Assembly (NCBI RefSeq): GCF_019966545.1
Contig: NZ_JAIMIC010000002.1
Location: 496,001-560,000 of the forward strand
Length of the DNA: 64,000 nucleotides
Direction: 5' to 3'
DNA from: Heliomarina baculiformis
GTDB taxonomy: Bacteria; Pseudomonadota; Alphaproteobacteria; Rhodobacterales; Rhodobacteraceae
Numbering within the stretch: position 1 is the first letter of the stretch; each line of letters starts with the position of its first letter. Position numbers and translations under genes: made by a program. This document shows positions 18,297-28,844 of the stretch, piece after piece. A model generated the notes under the pieces. That model was not told the origin of the DNA. It did no database searches and saw only the letters and a list, made by a program, of their open reading frames with translations.

Positions 18297-19391
18297 ATGC
18301 CGTTCTACCATGACCTGAAAACCTACGATGCCGACGATCAATATCCGGATAAGCAGTCCTGGATTGCGAGCCGGCTGCTTGCGTTACGCCACGATCTGAA
18401 AGAGGCAATCCTTGATCGGAGGCGCCCCAATTCCTTGATCATCGGTTCTTGGAACATTCGCGCCTTTGACGACGGAATTCCGCGGCTGGATGAAAGCTAC
18501 CATTACCTTGCCGAGATCATCGCGGCTTTCGATATCTGCGCGATACAAGAGGTCAAGTCGGACCTGGGTCCATTAAAAAGGTTGCTGCGCTTGCTGGGAC
18601 CGAACTGGTCCTATTTCGTGTCGGATGTTTCTACCCATCGTGGCGGAAACAACGAACGTATGGCGTTCGTCTACAATCAGGACAAGGTCATTTTTCGTCA
18701 TTTGATCGGTGAGATCGTCTTGGACAATGTCGATCTTGTCGCCGGGAACCAGATCGCGCGTTCGCCCTTCTTTGCGGCATTTCAAGCGGATTGGTTCCGT
18801 TTCTGTCTTTGCTCCGCGCATATCATCTATGGAAAAGGGGCAGGCGCGCGAGAGACAAGGTCACAGGAGATCAGAGCAATTACGCGGATGCTGGTGGAAA
18901 AGGCGAAGGAAGAGGACCAAGTCTACATTCTTGTCGGCGACATGAATATCGAAAGTCTTGACGGTCCGATCATGCAGGCGCTTCGCGATAGCGAAATGGT
19001 CATCCCGAGTTTTCCGCCGACGAACTTATCGGGTGACAAGCATTACGATCAGATCGCCTTCACAGATAAAGGCATGGCCGAACGTAAAACAAGACTTTTG
19101 CGTGCTGGCGCTTTTGACTGGCGCCGGGCAGTGTTTGGACCGTATCCCGCCCATGGCGTTGCAGAGCTTGATATCGGAAATGACTTTGTTTCCCGTGTCG
19201 CCGATGCCGTTAATATCGCGCATTACGAAGGCCAGAACCTACGTCAGCGCGCCGCAGTTGGCAGGCCGCCCTATGCGGATTTCAGACGCATGTATCGAAC
19301 CTGGATGACCTATGAGATGTCCGATCACCTTCCGGTATGGATCGAAATCGAAATAGACTATTCGGATGAATATCTTGCGCGATTTTTGTAA
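18297..19391 (+). CDS. Endonuclease/exonuclease/phosphatase family protein
   Basis: 364 residues of the EEP (DNase I-like) fold. Motifs in order: GSWNIRAFD (Asn near residue 53), IQEVKSD (catalytic Glu about 85), VGDMNIES (metal-site Asp/Asn), and C-terminal SDHLPVW with the SDH catalytic pair. There is no signal peptide. The start is placed at MPFYHDLKTYD; the ORF opens 33 nt earlier. Substrate (nucleic acid, phosphoinositide-like ester or other) cannot be told. The 140 nt between rpsD and this gene are A/T-rich and probably hold its promoter. Confidence 0.85.
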   Translation: MPFYHDLKTYDADDQYPDKQSWIASRLLALRHDLKEAILDRRRPNSLIIGSWNIRAFDDGIPRLDESYHYLAEIIAAFDICAIQEVKSDLGPLKRLLRLLGPNWSYFVSDVSTHRGGNNERMAFVYNQDKVIFRHLIGEIVLDNVDLVAGNQIARSPFFAAFQADWFRFCLCSAHIIYGKGAGARETRSQEIRAITRMLVEKAKEEDQVYILVGDMNIESLDGPIMQALRDSEMVIPSFPPTNLSGDKHYDQIAFTDKGMAERKTRLLRAGAFDWRRAVFGPYPAHGVAELDIGNDFVSRVADAVNIAHYEGQNLRQRAAVGRPPYADFRRMYRTWMTYEMSDHLPVWIEIEIDYSDEYLARFL

Positions 19392-19467
19392 CGCCCGGGC
19401 ATCTCCGACTCATTTTGCACTGGCTTTGCACCCCTGCGGGTTCTAGAACGCCTCGGAAAATTGGGGA

Positions 19468-20559
19468 ATGTCGATGGCTCAGATAGAACCGCAACCGGGC
19501 ATATTGGATATCGCGTTGTACGAAGGCGGGGCAGCACATGTCCCGGGAGTAGCCAATGTCATCAAGCTTTCATCGAATGAGAACCCCTTTGGCCCAAGCC
19601 CCAATGCGATAGAGGCCGCAAAAAACGCGGCCTTGCAGATGCACCGCTACCCGTCCACTGATCATGCGGAGTTGCGGCAGGCCATCGGTGAAATGCATGG
19701 GCTTGATTCCGAAAAGATCATATGCGGTGTGGGCAGCGATGAAATCCTTTCGTTTCTTTGCCAGGCATATGCCGGTCCGGGAGATGAGGTCATCCACACG
19801 GAACACGGGTTCGCGCTTTACAAGATCGGCGCCCACGCTGTGGGTGCCACGCCCGTGGAGGTGCCCGAGCGTGACCGCGTGACGGATGTGGACGCAATCC
19901 TGTCCGCATGTAATGAACGCACCCGCCTGGTCTTCATCGCGAACCCGAATAATCCGACAGGCACGATGATTGGCGAGGCCGAGGTGGCCCGGCTTGCCGA
20001 AGGCCTTCCGTCCAAGGCAATGCTGGTTCTTGACGGCGCTTACGCGGAATACGTGGAAGGTTTCGATGCAGGCAAAGCATTGATCGATGCGCGCGACAAC
20101 GTCTTCATGACGCGCACCTTCTCAAAGCTTTACGGACTTGGCGGAATGCGTGTCGGCTGGGGCTACGGGCCGAAAGCCATCGTGGATGTTCTGAACCGTA
20201 TCCGGGGGCCGTTCAACTTGTCGAACATCTCGATTGCCGCGGCCATTGCATCGGTGCGCGATGTGGCGTTTGTTACCCAATGCCGTGCCGAAAACACCCG
20301 AATGCGCGCTTGGATGGCAGAAGCTCTGGCCGAAATCGGTGTCGCATCGGACACCTCCTGTGCAAATTTCATCCTTGCCCGGTTTTCGGATGCGGCAGAG
20401 GCCGAGGCGTGCGACGCTTTTTTGCAGTCCGAAGGTCTGATTGTTCGCAAGACCGGGGGCTACAAACTTCCCCACGCGCTTCGTATGACAGTCGGCGATG
20501 AAATCGCCTGTCGCCGTCTGGTTGCGGCTGTGCGGACATTCAAGGGGCGGTCGGCGTGA
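19468..20559 (+). CDS. hisC: Histidinol-phosphate/aromatic aminotransferase
   Basis: 363-residue fold type I PLP aminotransferase of the HisC family: [11 protein letters not shown] at the N-terminus, ANPNNPTGT at about 158-166, and PLP lysine K220 in [17 protein letters not shown]. It overlaps the prephenate/arogenate dehydrogenase gene by 4 nt (GTGA). That link to tyrA suggests this copy works in tyrosine/phenylalanine synthesis (arogenate/phenylpyruvate transamination) as well as or instead of histidine synthesis; this is inference from context. Confidence 0.9.
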   Translation: MSMAQIEPQPGILDIALYEGGAAHVPGVANVIKLSSNENPFGPSPNAIEAAKNAALQMHRYPSTDHAELRQAIGEMHGLDSEKIICGVGSDEILSFLCQAYAGPGDEVIHTEHGFALYKIGAHAVGATPVEVPERDRVTDVDAILSACNERTRLVFIANPNNPTGTMIGEAEVARLAEGLPSKAMLVLDGAYAEYVEGFDAGKALIDARDNVFMTRTFSKLYGLGGMRVGWGYGPKAIVDVLNRIRGPFNLSNISIAAAIASVRDVAFVTQCRAENTRMRAWMAEALAEIGVASDTSCANFILARFSDAAEAEACDAFLQSEGLIVRKTGGYKLPHALRMTVGDEIACRRLVAAVRTFKGRSA

Positions 20560-21485
20560 CGGGACCTATTTATGAACGCGTCGCACTGATAGGACTGGGA
20601 CTGATTGCATCGTCTATCTACTGGGCAATCAAGCGTAACCCGGGACTTGCTGGCGAAGTGACCGGATATGCCCGGTCGCAGGAAACCCGGGAAACTGCCA
20701 AACATATCGGTCTATGCGACAGGGTTTGCGAGACGGCGGTCGAGGCGGTGCAAGATGCAGATCTTGTGATCCTCTGCGTCCCGGTCGGCGTCATGGGGCA
20801 GGTGACCATGGAAATATCGCAACACCTCAAACCGGGCTGCACTGTATCGGATGTCGGATCGGTGAAACGCGACGTAATAAGCAATGTATTGCCTCACCTG
20901 CCGGAGAACGTTGCCTTTGTGCCAGCGCATCCGCTTGCGGGCACTGAACATTCCGGGCCCGAATCCGGTTTTGCGGAACTGTTTGACAACCGTTGGTGCC
21001 TGCTTGTTCCGGTTGAAGGGACCGCCAAGGAAACCGTGGCAAAGCTTCGCCAGTTCTGGGAAGGGCTGGGGGCGAATGTCGAAGAGATGGATGCCGATCA
21101 CCATGATCTTGTCCTTGCTGTCACCAGTCACACGCCGCACCTGATTGCCTACACAATGGTTGGCGTCGCCGATGACTTGCGACGGGTGACAGATAGTGAA
21201 GTCGTGAAATACTCGGCGGCCGGCTTTCGTGATTTCACGCGCATCGCGGCCAGTGATCCGACGATGTGGCGTGATGTGTTCCTGACGAACCGCGACGCGA
21301 CACTCGAAATTCTCGGTCGGTTTACCGAAGAGCTTTTTGCCCTGCAAAGAGCGATCCGGAAAGGCGATGGCGATCATCTCCATGCCTATTTCACGCGGAC
21401 CCGAGCCATCCGGCGCGGTATCATCGATGCCGGGCAGGATACGGACGCACCAGATTTCGGTCGCAGCCAGAAGGCAAGGAAATGA
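20556..21485 (+). CDS. tyrA: Prephenate/arogenate dehydrogenase family protein
   Basis: 309 residues. N-terminal NAD(P)-binding motif GLGLIASSI (residues 13-21; the more usual form is GLIGxS, so one glycine is replaced by alanine). The catalytic region [11 protein letters not shown] near residue 128 and the dimerisation domain SHTPHLIAY near 189 are family hallmarks. Catalyses oxidative decarboxylation in tyrosine synthesis. Starts with GTG overlapping the hisC stop, and its own stop overlaps the extensin ATG. Confidence 0.92.
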   Translation: MTGPIYERVALIGLGLIASSIYWAIKRNPGLAGEVTGYARSQETRETAKHIGLCDRVCETAVEAVQDADLVILCVPVGVMGQVTMEISQHLKPGCTVSDVGSVKRDVISNVLPHLPENVAFVPAHPLAGTEHSGPESGFAELFDNRWCLLVPVEGTAKETVAKLRQFWEGLGANVEEMDADHHDLVLAVTSHTPHLIAYTMVGVADDLRRVTDSEVVKYSAAGFRDFTRIAASDPTMWRDVFLTNRDATLEILGRFTEELFALQRAIRKGDGDHLHAYFTRTRAIRRGIIDAGQDTDAPDFGRSQKARK

Positions 21486-22315
21486 GGCGGCTCACTGGCA
21501 TTCTGCTGATTGCCAGCATCTCTCTGCCGGTGATGGCAGATACGCCCGAAACTTCTCTCCGACCCGTTGCACGGACCGAACGCGTCAAGCCTGCTGGTGC
21601 GACCGTTCTGGTCGACACCGACGCCGGTATCTCCGAGGTCGTGCGTATGAGGCCGCCGGTCCGGCCTCTTTCTGAACAGGAACAGGAGATGATCGACCTC
21701 TCCGAACGCGTTGCGTTCGTTAGCCCGGAGCAATCAATGCGTCCTTGGGCACGGCCACCCCGCGTCGAGCAAAAGGCGATGGCCCAGCGAAGATTGCGAC
21801 GTCAGGGAGCGGTTTGCGGAGATATCGAACTTCAGGGCGATGAGGTCGGCCGGGTTCCCGGCCGGATCAAGGGTTGCGGCGTCAAAAATGCGGTCCGTCT
21901 GCGTTCCGTGTCCGGCGTCAAGCTTAGCCAAGCCGCCTTGATCAATTGCAAAACCGCCAGTGCGCTAAAGAACTGGGTCGACAAGGGCGTTCAGCCCGCA
22001 TTTGCAAAAAAGGGGCCGGTTGTTGAACTGCGCGTCGCGGCGCATTATGCCTGCCGTCCAAGAAACAACCAACGCGGTGCCAAGATCTCTGAACATGGGC
22101 GAGGAAATGCAATCGACATTTCCGGCTTCGTCATGCAAAGCGGGGAAGTCGTCACCGTGATCGAGGACTGGACGGGCAAGGGGCCTCTCAACGCGTCTCA
22201 CCGTGCGGCATGCGGGACTTTCAAAACGGTGTTGGGACCGCGATCCGACCGGTTTCATCAAGACCATTTCCACCTCGATATGGCAAATCATCGCGGTGGC
22301 GCCTATTGCCGCTAG
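21482..22315 (+). CDS. Extensin-like C-terminal domain protein, exported
   Basis: 277 residues with a signal peptide ([19 protein letters not shown]). The C-terminal extensin-like domain (about residues 115-277) has the paired cysteines (VCGD, GCGV, NCKT, YACR, ACGT, YCR) and the HGRGNAIDISGF and HQDHFHLD motifs, which resemble D-Ala-D-Ala metallopeptidase metal sites. A cell-wall role is plausible but not shown. ATGA overlap with tyrA indicates co-translation although the functions look unrelated. Confidence 0.87.
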   Translation: MRRLTGILLIASISLPVMADTPETSLRPVARTERVKPAGATVLVDTDAGISEVVRMRPPVRPLSEQEQEMIDLSERVAFVSPEQSMRPWARPPRVEQKAMAQRRLRRQGAVCGDIELQGDEVGRVPGRIKGCGVKNAVRLRSVSGVKLSQAALINCKTASALKNWVDKGVQPAFAKKGPVVELRVAAHYACRPRNNQRGAKISEHGRGNAIDISGFVMQSGEVVTVIEDWTGKGPLNASHRAACGTFKTVLGPRSDRFHQDHFHLDMANHRGGAYCR

Positions 22316-22363
22316 GATAGTCGGCGTCGAGCGTGGCGCAGAGCAAATTACAGGTATGATCGA

Positions 22364-22894
22364 ATGACGATGTGGGTATTTGGGTACGGTTCCCTGTTAT
22401 GGAACCCCGGGTTCAACGTGGCCAGCCGGGTGCTGGCGCGTCTCGATGGGTATGCCCGTTCTTTCTGTATGCACTCGATACACCACCGTGGCACCGAGGA
22501 AGCGCCCGGTCTGGTGCTGGCTCTGGACGAGGTTGAAGGGGCGGAATGCCGGGGCGTCGCCTTTGCGGTCGCCGAAGGGGAAGAAGAGCAGACCCTGGCG
22601 TACTTGCGAGAGCGTGAACTGATATCTTCTGCGTATATCGAAAAGGTGCTCGAGCTTGATCTGGATGACGGGCGGCGGGTCGAAGCGCTCGTCTACGTGA
22701 TAGATCCGGCCCATGTGCAATACTGCGGGGGTATGCCGCTTGAGGAACAGGCTCAAATAATCGCCCATGCGGTTGGCGGACGGGGCCCGAATGCCGAATA
22801 TCTGTTCAATACGACGGACCATCTTGCCGAGCTTGGTCTACCTGACGGCGATCTGGAATGGCTGGCTGACCGCGTTCGGTGTATCCTCTCATAA
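22364..22894 (+). CDS. ChaC-type gamma-glutamylcyclotransferase
   Basis: 176 residues. The N-terminal FGYGSLLWNPGF is the gamma-glutamylcyclotransferase glycine loop, and YLRERE near residue 85 carries the catalytic Glu. ChaC enzymes split glutathione into 5-oxoproline and Cys-Gly. Sits 48 nt after the extensin gene. Glutathione specificity follows from family membership. Confidence 0.88.
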   Translation: MTMWVFGYGSLLWNPGFNVASRVLARLDGYARSFCMHSIHHRGTEEAPGLVLALDEVEGAECRGVAFAVAEGEEEQTLAYLRERELISSAYIEKVLELDLDDGRRVEALVYVIDPAHVQYCGGMPLEEQAQIIAHAVGGRGPNAEYLFNTTDHLAELGLPDGDLEWLADRVRCILS

Positions 22895-22963
22895 ACGCTT
22901 GGCTTTTCCGGCTTTTCTTCTTTAGGTTGGCGGTGAGCAGAACACCTGTCAGGAGCTGAGCGC

Positions 22964-24148
22964 ATGGCGCAGCCAGACACGAAACAACGGCCGCAATTCT
23001 CGCAGCCTTTTCAGCAGATCATGTTCATGGTCATTGCTTTGGGCTTGGCCGTTTCCGGGGCGGTGCTGGCATTGCCAAGTGTGCTGCCTGTCTTTCTGGC
23101 CAATCTCTATCTGAACGGGTTTATCGCGCTCGTCTTCCTGTTTGGTATCCTCGCCTGTTTCTGGCAGGTTTTTCAATTGATGGTCTCGGTTCGCTGGATC
23201 GAACAATTCGCATCCGGTCTGTCCGCAGACAGTAACCATCCCCCCCGGCTGCTGGCACCGCTTGCGTCTTTGCTTAGATCGCGCGGCGCCCGGATGCAGC
23301 TTTCGTCTTCCTCCACGCAATCGATCCTTGAATCCGTTGCGACGCGGATCGATGAAGCTCGGGAAATTACCCGCTATATTGCGAGCCTTTTGATTTTCCT
23401 CGGCCTTTTAGGGACGTTCTATGGTCTCGCAACCACCGTGCCCGCCGTCGTCGACACCATTCGCAGCCTCGCGCCGCAAGAGGGCGAGGAAGGCATCGCG
23501 GTCTTCACCCGCCTGATGACCGGGCTCGAAGCCCAGTTGGGCGGGATGGGCGTCGCATTCTCGTCCTCTCTGCTGGGGCTTGCCGGGTCGCTTGTCGTCG
23601 GTCTGCTTGAACTCTTTGCTGGCCACGGACAAAACAGATTCTATCGCGAACTTGAGGAATGGCTATCCTCCATTACCCGGGTCGGTTTCGCCTCTGGCGA
23701 CGAAGGCAGCAATGAAACGGCAGCGTTGTCCGGTATCCTCGACCAGATGGGCGAGCAAATGGAAAGCCTGCACCAGATGTTCGCGGAGTCTGAGGCGAGC
23801 CGGGCAAGCATTGACGGTAAGCTTGGCTCGCTCGCAGATGCACTTGGCCAGATGGTTGACCGCATCGATCAGACCGAAAATATTACCGGTGCGCTTGAAC
23901 GGGTTGCGACGGGGCAGGAAGCACTTGTCGATCTGATGCGCGAACATGGTCCTTCCGAAGGGATCGACGCCGAAAGCCGGATGCGCCTGCGTTCGATCGA
24001 CGTCCAGATGCTCCGGATTCTCGAGGAGATTTCCGCCGGGCGACAAGAGAGCATGGCCGAGCTGCGAAAGGATATCGATCACCTCATCAAGGCGCTCACA
24101 GTGCCACAACGTCCGGCACGGAGAAGCGCGGGCAGGGGAGAGGAATAG
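22964..24148 (+). CDS. MotA/TolQ/ExbB-like proton channel subunit
   Basis: 394 residues, larger than ExbB/TolQ because of a cytoplasmic tail. Predicted TM helices: about 20-40, 51-73, 138-160 and 194-218. TM3 carries LGLLGTFYGLATTV and TM4 follows LEAQLGGMGVAFSSS, both the family's proton-channel signatures. The tail (about 240-390) is helical and acidic. It ends 3 nt before the MotB-like gene, so the two surely form one complex; known relatives assemble as a pentamer around a dimer. What the motor drives is unknown. It is not close enough to flagellar MotA to call it that, and no flagellar genes are nearby. Confidence 0.85.
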   Translation: MAQPDTKQRPQFSQPFQQIMFMVIALGLAVSGAVLALPSVLPVFLANLYLNGFIALVFLFGILACFWQVFQLMVSVRWIEQFASGLSADSNHPPRLLAPLASLLRSRGARMQLSSSSTQSILESVATRIDEAREITRYIASLLIFLGLLGTFYGLATTVPAVVDTIRSLAPQEGEEGIAVFTRLMTGLEAQLGGMGVAFSSSLLGLAGSLVVGLLELFAGHGQNRFYRELEEWLSSITRVGFASGDEGSNETAALSGILDQMGEQMESLHQMFAESEASRASIDGKLGSLADALGQMVDRIDQTENITGALERVATGQEALVDLMREHGPSEGIDAESRMRLRSIDVQMLRILEEISAGRQESMAELRKDIDHLIKALTVPQRPARRSAGRGEE

Positions 24149-24151
24149 CGC

Positions 24152-26215
24152 ATGGCCCTGTCACGTCGCACAGGCAACCGCTTTCAGGGATCGATCTGGC
24201 CGGGCTTTGTCGATGCGATGACAGGCCTTCTTCTGGTGATGATGTTCCTGCTCACCATCTTTATGGTGGTGCAGTTCGTTCTGCGTGAGACGATCTCAGG
24301 GCAGGAAACCGAGCTCAATTCGCTTTCTGATGAAATCGAGGCTTTGGCCGGTGCGCTGGGGCTTGAAGAACGCAAGTCGAGCCAGTTGGAAGCACGTATG
24401 GGGGCGCTGAACGCGACTTTGGGTGAAACGCAGTCCGATCTTGAAAATGCCCAAGCACAGCTCGCGCGGCAGAATTCGCTGATTTCAGCGCTGACGGCAG
24501 AGCGCGATCGACAGGATACGCTTCTGGAAGCCGCGCGGTCAGAGATTACCTCTTTCGAGGCTCGGGTGGCCGCTTTGATCGCGGCACGGGACGATGCCCT
24601 TGGCACGGTTGAAGAGCTGGAAACGCAGCGTGCTGATCTGCAATCGCAACGAGAGGAACTGCTGTCAGAACAGGATGCTTTGAATGCCGCCCTAGCCCAA
24701 AGCAGAACCGAGATTGACGAACAGTCAGAAGCTGCCCGGCTCGCCGCGGCCCGGCGTGAAGCGCTTGAAGCCTTGGTGGCGGATCTGCGTGCGGAAAACG
24801 CGAATAATGAAAGCCAAGCCGCTGCATTGAATGACCGGGTCGCCGAACTTGAAACCGAGTTGAGTGAAGAAGAACAGGCCCGATTGGCCGAAGCGGCGGC
24901 TGCGCAAGCCCTGCGAGAAAGGCTTGAAAACGCCGACAGCGAACTGACCGCTATGACGCTCTCTTTGGAAAAACAGCGTCAAGAAGCTGAAGACACCTTG
25001 ACCCTTCTTGCGGCTGCAAGGGCGGCGAGGGATGAGCTGGATAGCGAATTGGCGGCGGCCCTTGCTCAAGTGGAAACAGAGGCTCAGGAAAAGGATGCCC
25101 TGACTGAGAGGTTGTCGCAGCTCGTCGCCCGTCTGGAGGTCACCCAAAAACAAGGCAGAGAGGTAGAGCAGACATTACAGTCGGAACTGGATCGGACTCA
25201 GGCTGAGCTCTCTGCAGCAAGAGCTGAGTTGCAAGAGCAAGGCAATACCCGGGCATCCATCGAGGACCGCTTGGACGCGGCGCTGGAGCGGTTGGAGCAG
25301 GCCGAATTGGCCGTCAGCGACCGGGATGAGCTTCAGGCTCGATTAATGGCAGCTTTGGCCGCGCGTGAGGCGGCGGCCGAAGATGCCTCGGAAGAGTTGA
25401 GCAAAGCAGAACAACGCGCCCGTCTGCTGGCTCAGGCGCGTGAGACGCTTTCGGAGGAAAAGGAAAAATCTGCGGCAGCGCAAAGGGAAACTGCCTTGTT
25501 GAACCAGCAGGTCGCGGCGTTGCGGGACCAGCTTGGGCAACTACGTGCGTTGCTGGACGACTACGAGGACCGGGATACAGCGACCCAAGTGCAGATTCAG
25601 AACCTTGGTACGGATCTGAACGCCGCTCTCGCCCGCGCGGCATCCGAAGAGCGCAAGCGCAGATTGCTCGAAGAGGCGGAGCGCAAACGGCTGCAGGAGG
25701 AACGGGAACAACTGGCGCTAGAAGCCGAGGCGCTGAAATCTCAGGCCAAGGATCTTGAACTCTATCGATCCGAGTTTTTTGGCCGCCTGCGCGATCTTCT
25801 CGGCAATCGTGACGGTGTGCGGATCGAGGGGGATCGCTTCGTGTTCTCGTCAGAGGTTCTTTTCCCTCTGGGTTCGGCGGAATTGTCCGATGAAGGCAAA
25901 AGCGAAGTCGCCAAGGTTGCCGGAATCCTGCGCGAAGTGGCAGACAGTATACCCTCTGAGCTCGACTGGGTGATCCGCGTGGACGGGCACACTGATGACA
26001 TACCGTTGCTCGGAGCAGGAAAGTATGCCGATAACTGGGAGCTAAGTCAGGGCAGGGCTCTTTCCGTCGTTAAATACATGGTGAACGCGCTTGGTATTCC
26101 GCCCGGTCGCCTGTCCGCAAATGGCTTTGGTGAGTACCAGCCGATCAATCCTGCTTCCACACCTGAGGCGAGGGCTCAGAACCGGCGGATCGAATTGAAG
26201 CTTACCGAAAAGTAA
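24152..26215 (+). CDS. MotB-like protein with giant coiled coil and OmpA domain
   Basis: 687 residues. A short cytoplasmic head is followed by one TM helix (about 17-44) with D21 at the position of the MotB/ExbD/TolR proton-carrying Asp. Residues about 45-540 are almost unbroken heptad-like, Glu/Arg/Ala/Leu-rich coiled coil. The C-terminal OmpA-like peptidoglycan-binding domain (about 560-687) has VDGHTDD, NWELSQGRA and NRRIELKL. Partner of the upstream channel subunit. Roughly 495 helical residues would span about 74 nm if straight, longer than any normal periplasm, so the helix must fold back or lie along the membrane. Function unknown. Confidence 0.87.
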   Translation: MALSRRTGNRFQGSIWPGFVDAMTGLLLVMMFLLTIFMVVQFVLRETISGQETELNSLSDEIEALAGALGLEERKSSQLEARMGALNATLGETQSDLENAQAQLARQNSLISALTAERDRQDTLLEAARSEITSFEARVAALIAARDDALGTVEELETQRADLQSQREELLSEQDALNAALAQSRTEIDEQSEAARLAAARREALEALVADLRAENANNESQAAALNDRVAELETELSEEEQARLAEAAAAQALRERLENADSELTAMTLSLEKQRQEAEDTLTLLAAARAARDELDSELAAALAQVETEAQEKDALTERLSQLVARLEVTQKQGREVEQTLQSELDRTQAELSAARAELQEQGNTRASIEDRLDAALERLEQAELAVSDRDELQARLMAALAAREAAAEDASEELSKAEQRARLLAQARETLSEEKEKSAAAQRETALLNQQVAALRDQLGQLRALLDDYEDRDTATQVQIQNLGTDLNAALARAASEERKRRLLEEAERKRLQEEREQLALEAEALKSQAKDLELYRSEFFGRLRDLLGNRDGVRIEGDRFVFSSEVLFPLGSAELSDEGKSEVAKVAGILREVADSIPSELDWVIRVDGHTDDIPLLGAGKYADNWELSQGRALSVVKYMVNALGIPPGRLSANGFGEYQPINPASTPEARAQNRRIELKLTEK

Positions 26216-26293
26216 GGATTTTGATCTTCCCCCTTCCCCCAGTCAGCCGATCTTGGCGCTGCCTCTGCAACTTCTGCCGGGCTAGATAAGAAA

Positions 26294-26325
26294 AGCCGCC
26301 CCAATTTTGTTGGGGCGGCTTCTGT
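26294..26325. terminator. Bidirectional terminator between motB-like gene and clpA
   Basis: Perfect 11-bp stem AGCCGCCCCAA / TTGGGGCGGCT with a 5-nt loop. It is flanked by an A run on the left and a T-rich stretch (TCTGTTTCTT) on the right, so it can end both convergent transcripts. Confidence 0.85.
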
Positions 26326-26348
26326 TTCTTAATTTGGTCGGGTGTCAG

Positions 26349-28670
26349 TCAGTCGGCAGTCAGCAACGGCGGCTTGTTGCCTGACAGACGTGGATTGTCC
26401 GGTCCATCAATACGCAATTCGATTTCGCCGTTCTTTACGCCAACTTTGACGATGCCACCCTTGGCCAGCTTTCCAAAGAGCAGTTCTTCGGCCAGAGGCT
26501 TCTTGATGTTTTCCTGGATGACGCGGCCCAGCGGGCGGGCACCCATTTTGTCGTCATAGCCTTTATCGGCCAGCCATTCCGCAGCTGCTTTGGTCAGTTC
26601 AATGGACACGTTGCGATCCATCAACTGCGCTTCAAGCTGCAGTACGAATTTCTCGACAACTTGCAGAATTACCGATTTCGGCAGCGGTGCGAAAGAGATC
26701 ACTGCGTCGAGACGGTTGCGGAACTCGGGCGTGAAGGTGCGCTCGATTGCTGCCGTATCCTCGCCCTCGCGGCGATCACGGCCGAAGCCAATGGCCGACT
26801 TAGCAAGTTCCGCAGCGCCAGCGTTGGACGTCATGATAAGCACCACATTGCGGAAGTCGACGGTGCGGCCGTTGTGGTCGGTAAGCTTGCCGTGGTCCAT
26901 CACCTGCAGCAGGATGTTGTAGACATCCGGATGCGCCTTCTCGATCTCATCAAGTAGGAGAACGCAGTGCGGATGCTGATCCACGCCATCCGTCAACATA
27001 CCCCCCTGATCGAAGCCCACGTAGCCCGGAGGCGCACCGATCAGCCGCGAAACCGCATGTTTCTCCATATATTCGGACATATCGAAACGCAGCAGCTCCA
27101 CACCAAGCGTGTCCGCCAACTGGTTGGCCACCTCGGTCTTACCAACACCGGTGGGCCCGGCGAAAAGGTAATTCCCGATGGGTTTTTCAGGTTCACGTAG
27201 ACCCGCACGGGCCAGCTTGATCGCACTTGAAAGCGCCTCAATGGCCTTGTCCTGACCAAATACGACCCGCTTGAGCGACGCTTCAAGATCCTTAAGAACT
27301 TCGGCGTCGTCTTTGGAAACGTTCTTGGGCGGAATACGCGCAATCTTGGCAACGACGGCTTCGATCTCTTTCGTTCCGATTGTCTTGCGACGTTTCGATT
27401 CCGCCACAAGATGCTGAGCAGCCCCCGCTTCATCGATGACGTCGATGGCGCTGTCAGGCAACTTGCGGTCGTTGATATAGCGCGAGGCAAGCTCCACCGC
27501 AGTCTTCACCGCATCTGCCGTGTATTTCACGCTGTGATGCTCTTCAAAGTACGGCTTCAACCCTTTCAGGATCTTCACCGCGTCTTCGACCGTCGGTTCG
27601 TTCACGTCGATTTTTTGGAAACGGCGGGAAAGAGCGCGGTCTTTTTCAAAGTGCTGGCGGAATTCCTTGTAGGTGGTCGACCCCATCGTCCGTAGCTTAC
27701 CGCCCTGCAAAGCAGGCTTGAGAAGGTTCGAGGCGTCCATTGCACCGCCCGACGTAGCGCCCGCACCGATTACCGTGTGGATCTCGTCAATGAAGAGAAC
27801 CGCGTCCGGATGGTCTTCCAACTCGCTGACAACGGCTTTCAGACGTTCCTCAAAGTCACCGCGATACCGCGTCCCCGCGAGCAACGCGCCCATGTCGAGC
27901 GAATAGATTGTGGTTTTCGATAGCACTTCGGGCGTTTCGCCAGCGACGATCTTGCGGGCCAGACCTTCGGCGATGGCTGTTTTGCCCACGCCGGGATCTC
28001 CCACGAGAAGTGGGTTGTTCTTGCGCCGACGGCATAGAACCTGAATGCAGCGTTCCACCTCTGCGTCGCGCCCGATCAGCGGATCGATATCGCCCTCGCG
28101 CGACTTGGCGTTGAGATCGACACAATACTTGCCGAGTGCACTTTCCTTCTGCTCCCCTTCGGTGACACCCTGAGGTGCCTCTTCCGGTTCTGAAGAGCCT
28201 GAAACCGGGCGGCTTTCGCCGTAGGCCGGGTCCTTGGCCACACCGTGCGCGATGAAGTTCACCGCGTCATAGCGTGTCATATCCTGCTCCTGCAGGAAGA
28301 AGGCTGCGTTGCTTTCTCGTTCCGCGAAGATCGCGACAAGCACGTTGGCGCCTGTCACCTCCGTCCGGCCAGAAGACTGGACGTGGATGGCGGCGCGTTG
28401 AATGACCCTTTGGAAAGCGGCCGTGGGGACCGCTTCGGAGCCGTCAATGTCAGTCACGAGATTGGAAAGATCATCGTCGATGAACTCAACCAGTGTCCCG
28501 CGTAATTCTGACATATCGACGCTACATGCTTTCATCACCTTGGTCGCATCGGGTTCGTCCAGCAGGGCGAGCAGCAGATGCTCAAGGGTGGCGAATTCAT
28601 GGCGACGCTCATTCGCCAGCGCAAGCGCTGCATGAATGGCGTGTTCCAGTGTGCTCGAGAATGAAGGCAC
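26349..28670 (-). CDS. clpA: ATP-dependent Clp protease ATP-binding subunit ClpA
   Basis: 773-residue AAA+ unfoldase feeding ClpP. N-domain residues 1-145; D1 Walker A GDPGVGKT at 224-231 with VLFIDEIH; D2 Walker A GPTGVGKT near 510; ClpP-docking loop IGF (SAIGFGRD) present, which separates it from ClpB. Starts with GTG preceded by GAGGAG. In many alphaproteobacteria clpS lies directly upstream of clpA; here gloB does, and no clpS-like ORF is visible in the 174-nt gap. Confidence 0.97.
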   Translation of the reverse strand: MPSFSSTLEHAIHAALALANERRHEFATLEHLLLALLDEPDATKVMKACSVDMSELRGTLVEFIDDDLSNLVTDIDGSEAVPTAAFQRVIQRAAIHVQSSGRTEVTGANVLVAIFAERESNAAFFLQEQDMTRYDAVNFIAHGVAKDPAYGESRPVSGSSEPEEAPQGVTEGEQKESALGKYCVDLNAKSREGDIDPLIGRDAEVERCIQVLCRRRKNNPLLVGDPGVGKTAIAEGLARKIVAGETPEVLSKTTIYSLDMGALLAGTRYRGDFEERLKAVVSELEDHPDAVLFIDEIHTVIGAGATSGGAMDASNLLKPALQGGKLRTMGSTTYKEFRQHFEKDRALSRRFQKIDVNEPTVEDAVKILKGLKPYFEEHHSVKYTADAVKTAVELASRYINDRKLPDSAIDVIDEAGAAQHLVAESKRRKTIGTKEIEAVVAKIARIPPKNVSKDDAEVLKDLEASLKRVVFGQDKAIEALSSAIKLARAGLREPEKPIGNYLFAGPTGVGKTEVANQLADTLGVELLRFDMSEYMEKHAVSRLIGAPPGYVGFDQGGMLTDGVDQHPHCVLLLDEIEKAHPDVYNILLQVMDHGKLTDHNGRTVDFRNVVLIMTSNAGAAELAKSAIGFGRDRREGEDTAAIERTFTPEFRNRLDAVISFAPLPKSVILQVVEKFVLQLEAQLMDRNVSIELTKAAAEWLADKGYDDKMGARPLGRVIQENIKKPLAEELLFGKLAKGGIVKVGVKNGEIELRIDGPDNPRLSGNKPPLLTAD

Positions 28671-28844
28671 GGCGCGTGCTCCTCTTATTTGGGCCGGGGC
28701 GAGAGCATCAGGGGAAGCCGTCGCATTCCAACCATGTCTTGATAGTGTTAGAGTTTGGTTGATCGTAGCGCAGCTTCAAGGCTTTTCTTTCATTTTACAG
28801 TCACAATTGATTTTATCGTGACACAGTCGCGCGGATTTTCGGCA

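Noticed and set aside
22964-26215. Zorya-type anti-phage system
   Set aside because: The two genes resemble ZorA/ZorB only in fold class. No ZorC, ZorD or ZorE gene is adjacent, the coiled coil is on the wrong subunit, and the neighbours are housekeeping genes.
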